A DNA stretch of 6,725 bases from DATJUF01 sp035524095 (lineage in GTDB: Bacteria; Desulfobacterota; Binatia; Binatales; Binataceae), in assembly GCA_035524095.1 (NCBI GenBank), contig DATKPK010000086.1, forward strand, positions 1 through 6,725, written 5' to 3'. A model generated the notes under the pieces. That model did not search any database, was not told the origin of the DNA, and saw only the letters and a list, made by a program, of their open reading frames with translations. The translations under genes were made by a program, and so were the position numbers. Every line of letters begins with the position of its first letter. Positions within the stretch are counted from its first letter, which is position 1. Positions 1 to 5,601 of this stretch are shown piece after piece.

Positions 1-195
1 GTCATAACGGGCGGCACCGGACTCTACGAGAACTATCAAGGGTCAGGAAACATCGGTCATGCAATTTATGGGCGCCTGCCAAGTCAGGTTATCAGCCAGA
101 TCCAGTATACCGGCAACTACGTTCCGCCCATTCCGACCCCCTCGTCGGAGCCAACTCCTTCACCTTGGACCGACGTTGCGACACCAACGCCTTAG
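1..195 (+). CDS. C-terminal fragment of exported cysteine-rich-family paralog (5' end outside window)
   Basis: Frame 1 is open from the window edge to a TAG stop at 193-195, giving the last 64 residues of a protein. The segment begins with ITGGTGLYENYQGSGNIG and continues to QIQYTGNY. It aligns with the C-termini of the next two genes, which have DGGTGNYSNATGSGSL...QIQFTGN and AGNAGYSTTFGSGAL...QLQLTGN. It is therefore a third tandem member of the same family. Unlike its neighbours it ends in a Pro/Thr/Ser-rich tail of about 23 residues (PPIPTPSSEPTPSP and onward), which resembles a flexible surface linker or glycosylatable tail. The signal peptide and cysteines expected from the paralogs lie outside the window. 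Function unknown. The reading frame and the family link are well supported; the meaning of the tail is inference. Confidence 0.8.
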   Translation, partial: VITGGTGLYENYQGSGNIGHAIYGRLPSQVISQIQYTGNYVPPIPTPSSEPTPSPWTDVATPTP

Positions 196-264
196 TCATC
201 AGCGCAAAGCAACCACAGCTAGTCACTCTACTCGAATAGGTAATCCTGAAGAGGGGGAATTTTA

Positions 265-891
265 ATGAAGGTTAGATCGAAGGTCGCGGCGGGTACGATA
301 GCGATGGCGCTGGCAGCCATGATTAGTGGCGGCCGGCCAGCGCTGGCCCAGTCGAGTAAACCCAGCATATTAGCCTCGGCGCCTCCAACTTATCTGATTG
401 CGGCGCGTGGATTTTCAGTTGACGGCTCGTTCAACAACACTCTTTCGGGCTGCAGCTTCTGCACTAATCTTAGCTACTGCGGATGCTTTACTACCGACGC
501 TGACAATGGTGGCAGCGGCTTTTTTCAGTTCAGCAACAGCGCCCAGACGCCGCTGACTTGGACCATCGAGTTGGACTACAACAGTGATCCCGCCAATGAA
601 ATACTGACTACCGACAGCGACGCGATCTGCATCCCTACGTCAGGTTTCGGCACCGGCAGTGAGCTCTCCGGCCGCAAGGTCAACACCTTCGATTTCGAAA
701 CGACCGGACTGATCTGCGATACCGCCAACAACTTTGGGACCTTTACCGGAAGCTACATCATGGATGGTGGCACTGGCAATTACAGTAACGCCACGGGTTC
801 AGGCAGCCTGACTATCGGCATAGCCGCGAACGAATCTGAGACAGGCCTTTTCGAGAATCAGATCCAGTTCACAGGGAATCTGGCTCAGTGA
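265..891 (+). CDS. exported six-cysteine protein, tandem paralog family, function unknown
   Basis: 208 residues. The ATG follows a GAGGGGGA ribosome binding site at 251-258 with good spacing. Residues 1-28 form a classical Sec signal peptide: KVRSK charged start, hydrophobic core, and ALA-Q cleavage at 28/29. The mature chain has six cysteines, at 63, 66, 72, 74, 122 and 141. The first four form C-x2-C-x5-C-x-C (CSFCTNLSYCGC), followed by an Asp/Asn/Gly-rich stretch (DADNGGSG). The C-terminal part carries TGSY (151-154), a glycine-rich repeat and a final QIQFTGN. The even cysteine count and the signal peptide suggest an extracytoplasmic, probably disulfide-stabilised beta-rich protein. I do not recognise a named family. 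It lies 69 nt after the preceding paralog and 92 nt before the next, with no terminator visible between, so the three are probably one transcription unit. No catalytic motif is visible. Confidence 0.9.
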   Translation: MKVRSKVAAGTIAMALAAMISGGRPALAQSSKPSILASAPPTYLIAARGFSVDGSFNNTLSGCSFCTNLSYCGCFTTDADNGGSGFFQFSNSAQTPLTWTIELDYNSDPANEILTTDSDAICIPTSGFGTGSELSGRKVNTFDFETTGLICDTANNFGTFTGSYIMDGGTGNYSNATGSGSLTIGIAANESETGLFENQIQFTGNLAQ

Positions 892-983
892 CACAGAGCA
901 TGAACTATCGGTGGGAGACAATGATGCGGGTCTGCGCGATTAGGCCGGGCTGCGCACCTGAGTTCAAAAAGGGGAGTCGATTC

Positions 984-1580
984 ATGATGCTTGGTAAAAT
1001 GGTCGTGACTGGCGCTGCCGCGTTCGTTTGCGCCGCATTGATTGGTCTCAACCCGCGGCCAGCTTCAGCACAGAGCAATCCGCCCCTGCGGGCGTTGGCA
1101 GCAAAGGGTAATTCCTTTGATGGGTTCTTTCAGCACGGCACTACATGTGACTACTGCGATGGCCCGTCGTGCGGATGTTTTCTCGCCGACAGTAATGGCG
1201 GCACCGGGACCCTGAAGTTTGACGGGCGGGCGGCGGTCTCGATGGCCTGGAATCTCGAATTGGACTATGCCAACGACGACCAGTTCGACAATGCCACTTA
1301 TGGGGCATGCTGGCCGGCTTCCGGCATGCTCAATACCTACACTGGCCCCAAACAGCGGCAGGTGGTCACCTACACCACTTCCGGTTTCATGTGTAACACC
1401 TACTTCTTCAACCAGACCTACACCGGATCGTACTATATCCAAGCCGGTAATGCGGGTTACTCCACTACCTTCGGCTCCGGTGCGCTCAGCCTCAGTATTC
1501 TCTCCGACTACAACGCGCCAGTCCTGGACAGCCAGCTTCAGTTGACTGGCAATATCAGCCGTTCCACGCAAACGCCGTAA
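984..1580 (+). CDS. exported six-cysteine protein, second complete tandem paralog, function unknown
   Basis: 198 residues from the ATG at 984. The frame is open further upstream, to a GTG at 888 overlapping the previous stop. I chose 984 because AAAAAGGGGAG just upstream is a good ribosome binding site and because the protein then starts directly with a Sec signal peptide (hydrophobic core, ASA-Q cleavage at 29/30). Starting at 888 would bury the signal behind about 32 unrelated residues. The mature protein has six cysteines, at 55, 58, 63, 65, 109 and 137, in the same order as in the upstream paralog. The first four are C-x2-C-x4-C-x-C (CDYCDGPSCGC), followed by DSNGGTGT. Shared blocks include LELDY, TSGFMC, TGSY (147-150), GSGALSLSI and QLQLTGN. 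An extra cysteine (16) lies within the signal sequence. Ser/Thr-rich end (SRSTQTP). Function unknown. Confidence 0.88.
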   Translation: MMLGKMVVTGAAAFVCAALIGLNPRPASAQSNPPLRALAAKGNSFDGFFQHGTTCDYCDGPSCGCFLADSNGGTGTLKFDGRAAVSMAWNLELDYANDDQFDNATYGACWPASGMLNTYTGPKQRQVVTYTTSGFMCNTYFFNQTYTGSYYIQAGNAGYSTTFGSGALSLSILSDYNAPVLDSQLQLTGNISRSTQTP

Positions 1581-1592
1581 TGAAAAACACAA

Positions 1593-1621
1593 GCGGCGTG
1601 GCTTTGTTAAAGCCACGCCGC
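1593..1621. terminator. bidirectional rho-independent terminator between convergent genes
   Basis: A perfect 13-bp inverted repeat (GCGGCGTGGCTTT, loop GTT, AAAGCCACGCCGC) lies 12 nt after the stop of the + strand exported-protein gene and 31 nt after the stop of the converging - strand gene. On the - strand the stem is followed by a T-rich run (TTGTGTTTTT, from 1591 down to 1582). On the + strand the run after the stem is poor, so termination is likely stronger for the - strand gene. The AAA/TTT inside the stem could still serve both directions. Confidence 0.88.
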
Positions 1622-1652
1622 CCGAGTTTCGGCTCAGAGTTCGGTGTCTACC

Positions 1653-2465
1653 CTACGGCAGCAAATAACCGTTGAACGAGAAATTCGACGGTTGATAGGT
1701 ATTCGTGGTCGCGTCTGATATGGATACGGTAAACGTTCCAGTACCCGTCCAGTTTGTATACAGTGGCGAACTCCTGTCTGAGTCGACGATGTAGCTCCCA
1801 CTGAAACTGAATTTCTGAGGTTCCGGCAAAGTTACCAAGGTGTCACAGACGGTCCCCTGCAGCTCCAGGTAAAGAAGCGGAGTGTTATCGTTGATGAAAC
1901 CGCTCGTGTTCGCCATTTGCAGGAAGCCGGCTGCTGCATAACACCGCGATCCGTTGATTCCGGTGCCCGAACCGGTGTCGTTGCCGATGAAGTCGTCAAC
2001 AGCGGTGTCAAACCAGGCGAAATTGACTTCGAGTTTGGTTATTGTCCAGTCGCCAAGTTCAGCGTTGCCAGTTAAAACCACGTCCGTGCCCGGTGACGGG
2101 TTGTCGCCACCCGCTAAGAGGCACCCGCAAGTTAGAGGGTTGCCAACAGTACCATTGGGACACGCGAGTCCTGGCTCATCGTTTGGCAGTAACGGATCGC
2201 CCGACCCAGGGTCGTAACAGCCACCGGCACCAGGAGACGGATTCGGAAAGTCATCCACGGCTTCGCCATTTCCCAAAGCAACAAATGCATAGGGTGGTGG
2301 GCAATTACAGCTTGTGCCGTCCGGGTACTTGCCATTGCTGCCGCAGGTCCCGCTCTCGCCTTTGGTCCCGGCTTTCTTGCCCGCCAAGGCATTTGATGAC
2401 GGAGCTAGTGCGATGACCAGCCCGCCAATCGCGATTACACCCAAAAAGTTCAGTAGTCGTCGCAT
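1653..2465 (-). CDS. larger exported cysteine-rich paralog with duplicated Cys motif, function unknown
   Basis: 270 residues. The ATG is preceded by a strong AGGAGGA ribosome binding site (+ strand TCCTCCT at 2471-2477). Residues 1-28 are a Sec signal peptide ending ALA-G. Nine cysteines are present, at 41, 53, 55, 83, 102, 113, 115, 175 and 207. The block LTCGCLLAGGDN (111-122) matches YCGCFTTDADN and SCGCFLADSN of the + strand paralogs. C175 (SRCYAAAGFL) and C207 (GTVCDTL) match their two single cysteines. FSGSYIVD (221-228) and the C-terminal GTGTFTVSI...FSFNGY match their GSY and TGN blocks. About 60 residues are added at the N-terminus, holding a second motif (CGSNGKYPDGTSCNC, 41-55) that resembles the later CPNGTVGNPLTCGC (102-115), so the motif looks internally duplicated. 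Pro/Gly/Asp-rich segments (72-98) look flexible. It converges on the tandem genes and has its own upstream region, so it is probably expressed separately. No enzymatic motif is visible. Confidence 0.88.
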   Translation of the reverse strand: MRRLLNFLGVIAIGGLVIALAPSSNALAGKKAGTKGESGTCGSNGKYPDGTSCNCPPPYAFVALGNGEAVDDFPNPSPGAGGCYDPGSGDPLLPNDEPGLACPNGTVGNPLTCGCLLAGGDNPSPGTDVVLTGNAELGDWTITKLEVNFAWFDTAVDDFIGNDTGSGTGINGSRCYAAAGFLQMANTSGFINDNTPLLYLELQGTVCDTLVTLPEPQKFSFSGSYIVDSDRSSPLYTNWTGTGTFTVSISDATTNTYQPSNFSFNGYLLP

Positions 2466-2803
2466 GCCGCTCCTCCTCTAAAGTCGGATGCCTGATGAAT
2501 CAATTCCCCCAGCCTCAATGCTGAAGCCGCCGGCAAACTTCAAAAATGGGGCGCCTCCAGCGCTTTTGCCAAATGAGACGGTAATACAGAACTTCTGCGC
2601 GATCAAGTTTTAGATACGCAACGCCTGATAATCAAGACTCTATGTGAGTTAATAGATCGTTAAAGCAGGCTACATAACCGCACCCGTACGATAGCCGTAG
2701 GCGTGCTCTCGCACGACGACTATGCGCAGGACCTAGTCGTTAGAGAGCGTTTCAGAAAGTTTGATCGCGAAGGATGAGCTGAACCATTCAGAAAATCTGA
2801 CTT
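2466..2803. other. 338-bp gene-free region: leader/promoter region of the exported-protein gene and 3' region of moaA
   Basis: I see no convincing gene here. Both flanking genes are on the - strand, so the stretch must hold the promoter of the exported-protein gene. The A+T-richer part at about 2580-2680 is the likely place. The best - strand match is TTGATT-17-TAAAAC, too weak to call. Near the moaA end there are short inverted repeats: CGTGC/GCACG at 2702-2715, and GCTCTC/GAGAGC (2705-2710 with 2743-2748) enclosing ACGACT/AGTCGT (2716-2721 with 2735-2740). A small CTGAA-CCA-TTCAG stem lies at 2779-2791, 13 nt past the moaA stop. None is followed by a T-tract on the - strand, so no terminator is asserted. 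Confidence 0.5.
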
Positions 2804-3802
2804 TCAGCCGCCAATCTGGTACATCGAACGCTCGCGTGTCGAACGCCCTTCCAGCAGATGATGACCCGTCGGCTTGCCTTCAACGGCCCGGATTAGGATG
2901 CGTCCCACCGCCTCGATTCCGCCGTCGACATTGTTCGATCGCAAAGCCTTGCGCACGTCCATCTCGTCGTCGTTGAGCAAACATAGATGGAATTTGCCAT
3001 CGGCTGTTAAACGCATGCGGTTGCAGGTGCCACAATAGGGCTCACTAACCGGGCTTATAAATCCCACCACGCCACGCGCGTTGGCTAGCGTAAAGTTGCG
3101 CGCTTCGTCCGCCTGGTTCTGTGTCGCGCATTCAGCCAACGGTCCTAGTACAGTTTCGATTCGTCTGCGCGTCTCGATATTCGAGACGTAACGCTGGATC
3201 GACACCGACGCACATTCACCGCCGCCGAGCGGCATCAATTCGATAAATCGCACGTGCCAGTCACGCTCAACCGTCAGCCGCGCCAAATCCACGACGTCAG
3301 ACTCGTTATAGCCCGCCGTTACAACCGCGTTGAGCTTGATCGGCCTGAGGCCCGTTGCCTCTGCGGCCATGATTCCTTCCCACACCCGCTCGAAACTACC
3401 CCACCGCATCAGGCGCTCGACCGTAGCTGGATTGAGACTATCGAGATGCACGTTGATCCGTGCAAGACCGACGCGTTTAAGCGGTTCCGCAAGCTTCGCC
3501 ATCAAAAGAGCGTTGGTTGTAAGGGCCAATTCGCCGACCCCCGGCACCGCAGCCAGCCGCTCAACGATCTCGAGTAAGTCGAGGCGCAGAGTCGGTTCAC
3601 CACCGGTCAGCCGGAACTTGCGGAAGCCTATTCGAACTGCCGCTCGTACCACTCGTTCTATCTCTTCTGCGGTCAGCATTTCGGAGTTCGGCAAAAACCG
3701 TAGCCCATCGAGCGGCATGCAATAGACGCAGCGAAGATTGCAGCGATCGGTAAGCGAAATCCGTAGATAGTCGATTTCGCGATTGAAGGAGTCTTTAGGC
3801 AT
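2804..3802 (-). CDS. moaA: GTP 3',8-cyclase MoaA (radical SAM, molybdenum cofactor biosynthesis)
   Basis: 332 residues, full family length. MoaA is a cytoplasmic radical-SAM enzyme that, with MoaC, converts GTP to cyclic pyranopterin monophosphate, the first step of molybdenum cofactor synthesis. The N-terminal radical-SAM cluster CNLRCVYC has Cys21, Cys25 and Cys28, followed by LTGGEPTLR (65-73) for SAM binding. The C-terminal second cluster is Cys257, Cys260 and Cys274 in SEPYCGTCNRMRLTADGKFHLC. The family-typical KPTGHH (310-315) and the C-terminal MYQIGG with the essential Gly-Gly are present. TTNA (95-98) and DSLN (121-124) replace the more usual TTNG and DSLD, which are mild changes. 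The ATG is fixed by an in-frame TAA at 3806-3808. No clear ribosome binding site precedes it, so translation may be coupled to the small ORF ending 7 nt upstream. No other molybdopterin genes are in the window. Confidence 0.97.
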   Translation of the reverse strand: MPKDSFNREIDYLRISLTDRCNLRCVYCMPLDGLRFLPNSEMLTAEEIERVVRAAVRIGFRKFRLTGGEPTLRLDLLEIVERLAAVPGVGELALTTNALLMAKLAEPLKRVGLARINVHLDSLNPATVERLMRWGSFERVWEGIMAAEATGLRPIKLNAVVTAGYNESDVVDLARLTVERDWHVRFIELMPLGGGECASVSIQRYVSNIETRRRIETVLGPLAECATQNQADEARNFTLANARGVVGFISPVSEPYCGTCNRMRLTADGKFHLCLLNDDEMDVRKALRSNNVDGGIEAVGRILIRAVEGKPTGHHLLEGRSTRERSMYQIGG

Positions 3803-3809
3803 AGTTTAG

Positions 3810-4031
3810 TTACTGCACCATCGATGCTTCAAGTTGAATTATCTCGCATAATGCGAACTTCACCCCATCAAGCTCGAAGACCAAAACCCAATCTAATCGC
3901 TCCACCAGTTCAGTGACAATGCTCTCTTCGTTCCTCATGAGTTTGTCTAATGTTACTCGGTAGTGGTCATAAAGTGCTGCCAATTCTCCGGGTCGCACGT
4001 CTAAAATAAGGACGGCTGCTGTGTTCCGCAA
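3810..4031 (-). CDS. hypothetical 73-residue protein upstream of moaA
   Basis: Not recognised. The open frame begins at a TTG directly after an in-frame TAA and ends at TAA (3810-3812), 7 nt before the moaA ATG. That spacing fits an operon with translational coupling and would explain why moaA lacks its own ribosome binding site. The translation looks protein-like: LILDVRPGELAALYDHYR, then an acidic helix-like stretch (RNEESIVTELVERLD) and a strand-like VLVFELDGVKFALCEIIQLE. Against it, the start codon is weak, only GGCGGCGGA could serve as a ribosome binding site, and third-position G+C is only about half. An internal ATG (residue 32, at about 3938) would give a 42-residue product. No signal peptide or membrane segment. 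Function unknown, and possibly not expressed. Confidence 0.42.
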   Translation of the reverse strand: MRNTAAVLILDVRPGELAALYDHYRVTLDKLMRNEESIVTELVERLDWVLVFELDGVKFALCEIIQLEASMVQ

Positions 4032-4055
4032 TTATCCGCCGCCCGAAGGACGCCG

Positions 4056-4232
4056 ATGGCACTGTGGTTAAAACTGACGCTAACGATTCTAACTGGCTCA
4101 GCCGGCTTACTGGTGGCGCTGCGAACCGAGCGCGAAAGCGAAGCCGCCTTGGAACAAGCAGTTAAACGCGAGCTCGAAGGTTTACGCGAGCATCTTTTCT
4201 ATCGGTGTGCGTCCCCACGCATTGATCGATAG
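4056..4232 (+). CDS. putative small single-pass membrane protein, 58 residues
   Basis: A short + strand ORF from the ATG at 4056 to TAG at 4230-4232, preceded by GAAGGA at 4045-4050 with 5-nt spacing, a good ribosome binding site. Residues 3-22 (LWLKLTLTILTGSAGLLVAL) form one hydrophobic helix. A strongly charged, Glu/Arg-rich, Ala/Leu-spaced stretch follows (RTERESEAALEQAVKRELE, 23-41) that could be an amphipathic or coiled-coil helix. The architecture (short membrane anchor plus charged helix) is typical of real small membrane proteins, but short ORFs are easily misread. It starts 24 nt from the start of the divergent hypothetical ORF, so both cannot have conventional promoters in between, and one of the two may be spurious. 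Not recognised; function unknown. Confidence 0.42.
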   Translation: MALWLKLTLTILTGSAGLLVALRTERESEAALEQAVKRELEGLREHLFYRCASPRIDR

Positions 4233-4311
4233 GCTGCCCCACATGCAGTCACTCGCGGCCACGGCGACCCACGGTAGTACGAAGCGGAGAAAACCGCAGC
4301 GTGACTGGACC

Positions 4312-4327
4312 GCAAGCAGCGGCTTGC
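4312..4327. terminator. weak hairpin 18 nt past the DUF971 gene stop, possible terminator
   Basis: GCAAGC-AGCG-GCTTGC is a perfect 6-bp stem with a 4-nt loop. It is suitably placed downstream of the - strand DUF971 gene. No T-tract follows directly on the - strand; the nearest (GGTTTTC) is about 17 nt further on. Call kept weak. Confidence 0.25.
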
Positions 4328-4345
4328 CTCAAGCTGATAAGTCGC

Positions 4346-4720
4346 CTAGCCGCCGGTGATCGGCTTCTCAGGCTCGCCGGCACAGTAGGCGCATCGGCAT
4401 TGCGCTCGCAGTTCGGCCGTCGTGTAAAGCGTCTCGTGGCCGTCGGCCCATCCGATATAGAGTCCGCCGTTACCCAGCCGCGACAGCTGCAGCATTCGCT
4501 TACGATCGTCGGGAATCGAGCCGTCGGCTTCGCCGCCGCATTCATTGCAAGGGCAGAAGCGGCGCAAGTTTTCGAGCGGGAAAATACTGTCGTGACCGTC
4601 AGCCCATTGGACCCCAACGGCATAACGGCCAACTTCATTGAGTCCCTTGATCGGTGGGACCTTGGCTGATTGGGAGGGCTTTGCTGAGCCCGAGGATGTC
4701 TTTGACTTCGCCAGCGGCAT
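4346..4720 (-). CDS. DUF971 / gamma-butyrobetaine hydroxylase N-terminal-like protein with two CxCxxC motifs
   Basis: 124 residues from the ATG at 4718-4720. The frame is open further upstream but turns into Arg/Ser-rich noncoding-looking sequence, so the shorter start is preferred although its ribosome binding site is weak (AAGAG). After a Ser/Lys-rich N-terminus (1-25) come two related units. The first is VGRYAVGVQWADGHDSIFPL...LRRFCPCNEC (30-61); the second is GGLYIGWADGHETLYTTAELRAQCRCAYC (85-113). Each has WADGH and a C-x-C-x2-C triad (Cys56/58/61 and Cys108/110/113). This is the signature of DUF971 domains, whose relative in gamma-butyrobetaine hydroxylase binds zinc through a CxCxxC plus His site. 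Single DUF971 domains usually have one Cys triad, in the first half; here both halves carry one, and the unit resembling the usual second half (VGRYA...DGHDS) comes first. The protein is small and likely cytoplasmic. Metal binding is inference; the biological role is unknown. It is divergent from the flavin reductase gene. Confidence 0.82.
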   Translation of the reverse strand: MPLAKSKTSSGSAKPSQSAKVPPIKGLNEVGRYAVGVQWADGHDSIFPLENLRRFCPCNECGGEADGSIPDDRKRMLQLSRLGNGGLYIGWADGHETLYTTAELRAQCRCAYCAGEPEKPITGG

Positions 4721-4737
4721 TGTTGCACTCTTGGATT

Positions 4738-4770
4738 TGAATATAGCACACGAGCCTCGCTTGCGAGGCT
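4738..4770 (-). promoter_or_regulatory. candidate promoter/operator of the DUF971 gene (palindrome 4753-4770, -10-like TATATT)
   Basis: AGCCTCGC-TT-GCGAGGCT is a perfect 8-bp inverted repeat with a 2-nt centre at 4753-4770. On the - strand it lies immediately upstream of TGTGCTATATT, whose TATATT (4745-4740) matches five of six -10 bases and has a TG upstream. No TTGACA-like -35 is present at 17 bp. A repressor or activator binding the palindrome would cover the spacer and -35 region, so an operator is a reasonable reading. A start here would give a 5' leader of only about 13 nt. Inference from position and symmetry only. Confidence 0.3.
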
Positions 4771-4917
4771 GCGCGCGGAGATTGGCCAAGCCTCGAGAAA
4801 TCCGCCGGTGAGTCCGCGAACGGAACGGCGTCCACGGACTCTGAGATGTGTAGAACGCGGCGCGCCAGCGCAATTTAATGAATTCAATGGCGGTTTGGCC
4901 TGTCGGTCTGATGCGAC

Positions 4918-4942
4918 GCGATCCGCGGCAGATGCGGATCGC
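4918..4942 (+). promoter_or_regulatory. perfect 9-bp hairpin in the leader of the flavin reductase gene
   Basis: GCGATCCGC, a 7-nt loop (GGCAGAT) and GCGGATCGC form a perfect stem ending 15 nt before the GGAGGT ribosome binding site (4958-4963) and 29 nt before the ATG. There is only a TTT after the stem, so it is a poor terminator. It could be an RNA leader structure that affects translation or stability, or a DNA operator. Which of these is not determinable from sequence. Confidence 0.4.
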
Positions 4943-4971
4943 TTTCACGACCTGAATGGAGGTAATTTACG

Positions 4972-5448
4972 ATGGACGAAAATGCGAAGAAAAAAGGCCT
5001 GCGGATGATTCCTTATGGCCTGCAGATTCTGGGCGCGAAGCATGGTGACAAGCAGACGGTAGCCGCGATTAACTGGACGACTCAGGCGAGCTTCGCGCCG
5101 CCGCTGGTCGTCGTGGGAATCAAGACCGACTCGGGTGCACACGAACTGGTCAAGCAGTCGAAGAAATTCACGCTGTCATTTCTCGGCACCGGCCAGAAAG
5201 ATATCGCGCTGGCGTTCTTCAAGCACGTAGAACCGAAGGACGGCAAGTTCGGCAACTACGCTTACACGGTGGCCAAGAATGGCGCGCCGATCATCAACGA
5301 TGCGCCGGCCGCAGTCGAATGCGACGTGGTGCATTTCTATGAGAACGGCGACCACAGCATCGTGGTTGGCCAGGTCACCGAGGCGGTCCTGAACAAAGAG
5401 AGCGATCCGTTGACTCTGAAGGAGTGCGGCTTCAACTACGGCGGGTGA
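4972..5448 (+). CDS. flavin reductase-like FMN-binding split-barrel protein
   Basis: 158 residues, usual length for this domain. The ATG has a strong ribosome binding site, GGAGGT at 4958-4963. The order of motifs is that of the flavin-reductase-like family. PYGLQILGAKHGDKQTVAAINWTTQASFAPPLVVVGI (split across 14-50) contains the SFxPP flavin-binding strand. HELVKQSKKFTLSFLG (57-72) follows, then a variable insert, then PAAVECDVV and GDHSIVVGQVTEA (126-138), the usual GDH-I-x-G-V strand, and a C-terminal NYGG. Such proteins bind FMN and reduce or transfer electrons from NAD(P)H or a redox partner, in the cytoplasm. A conserved Phe/Trp-rich dimer interface is not resolvable by eye. Specific substrate or partner is unknown; no oxygenase component is adjacent. 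It is likely monocistronic, with hairpins on both sides and a divergent DUF971 gene upstream. Confidence 0.92.
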   Translation: MDENAKKKGLRMIPYGLQILGAKHGDKQTVAAINWTTQASFAPPLVVVGIKTDSGAHELVKQSKKFTLSFLGTGQKDIALAFFKHVEPKDGKFGNYAYTVAKNGAPIINDAPAAVECDVVHFYENGDHSIVVGQVTEAVLNKESDPLTLKECGFNYGG

Positions 5449-5460
5449 CGTCCCGCATCT

Positions 5461-5483
5461 GGGGTCGCGGTGCCTGCGACCCC
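5461..5483. terminator. 8-bp hairpin after flavin reductase gene, possible terminator
   Basis: GGGGTCGC-GGTGCCT-GCGACCCC is a perfect, G+C-rich 8-bp stem starting 13 nt past the stop codon. No T-tract follows (TGCCGCTGTG), so intrinsic termination would be weak. It could instead stabilise the transcript end. Confidence 0.45.
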
Positions 5484-5515
5484 TGCCGCTGTGAAGCCTC
5501 ACGGATCTGTTCTTT

Positions 5516-5547
5516 GCGAGGGATGTTTCACGTGAAACATCCCTCGC
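5516..5547. other. parS: parS centromere site within a 32-bp perfect palindrome
   Basis: The core TGTTTCACGTGAAACA (5524-5539) matches the well-known bacterial chromosomal parS consensus for ParB binding. The symmetry continues perfectly for 8 further bp on each side (GCGAGGGA on the left, TCCCTCGC on the right), with no central loop. ParB loads here and spreads, marking the origin region for ParA-driven segregation and SMC/condensin loading. It lies between the flavin reductase gene and the dehydrogenase start, ending 54 nt before the GTG, so ParB occupancy could affect that gene's promoter (inference). No T-tract follows, so it is not a terminator. The parA and parB genes are not in the window. 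Confidence 0.95.
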
Positions 5548-5601
5548 AGCGTCGTCTTGAGCGCGGACTAACTATATGTGACCTGATTGGAGGGAACTGA
5601 C

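Noticed and set aside
59..265. 68-codon + strand ORF at the left edge
   Set aside because: It is out of frame with the paralog fragment at 1-195 that aligns with its neighbours; the translation is basic and low-complexity.
888..983. GTG at 888 as start of the second complete exported protein
   Set aside because: It would place about 32 residues before a well-formed signal peptide; the ATG at 984 has a better ribosome binding site.
1065..1616. 183-codon open frame on the - strand across the second complete exported-protein gene
   Set aside because: It lies antisense to a gene with a clear signal peptide and paralogs, runs into the terminator stem, and its translation has no recognisable domain.
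2761..2976. 71-codon + strand ORF overlapping the 3' end of moaA
   Set aside because: Antisense to moaA, with no ribosome binding site and no recognisable motif.
4249..4887. 212-codon open frame on the - strand overlapping the DUF971 gene
   Set aside because: The translation is Arg/Ser/Pro-rich and low in structure, while the alternative frame gives DUF971 motifs with paired Cys triads.
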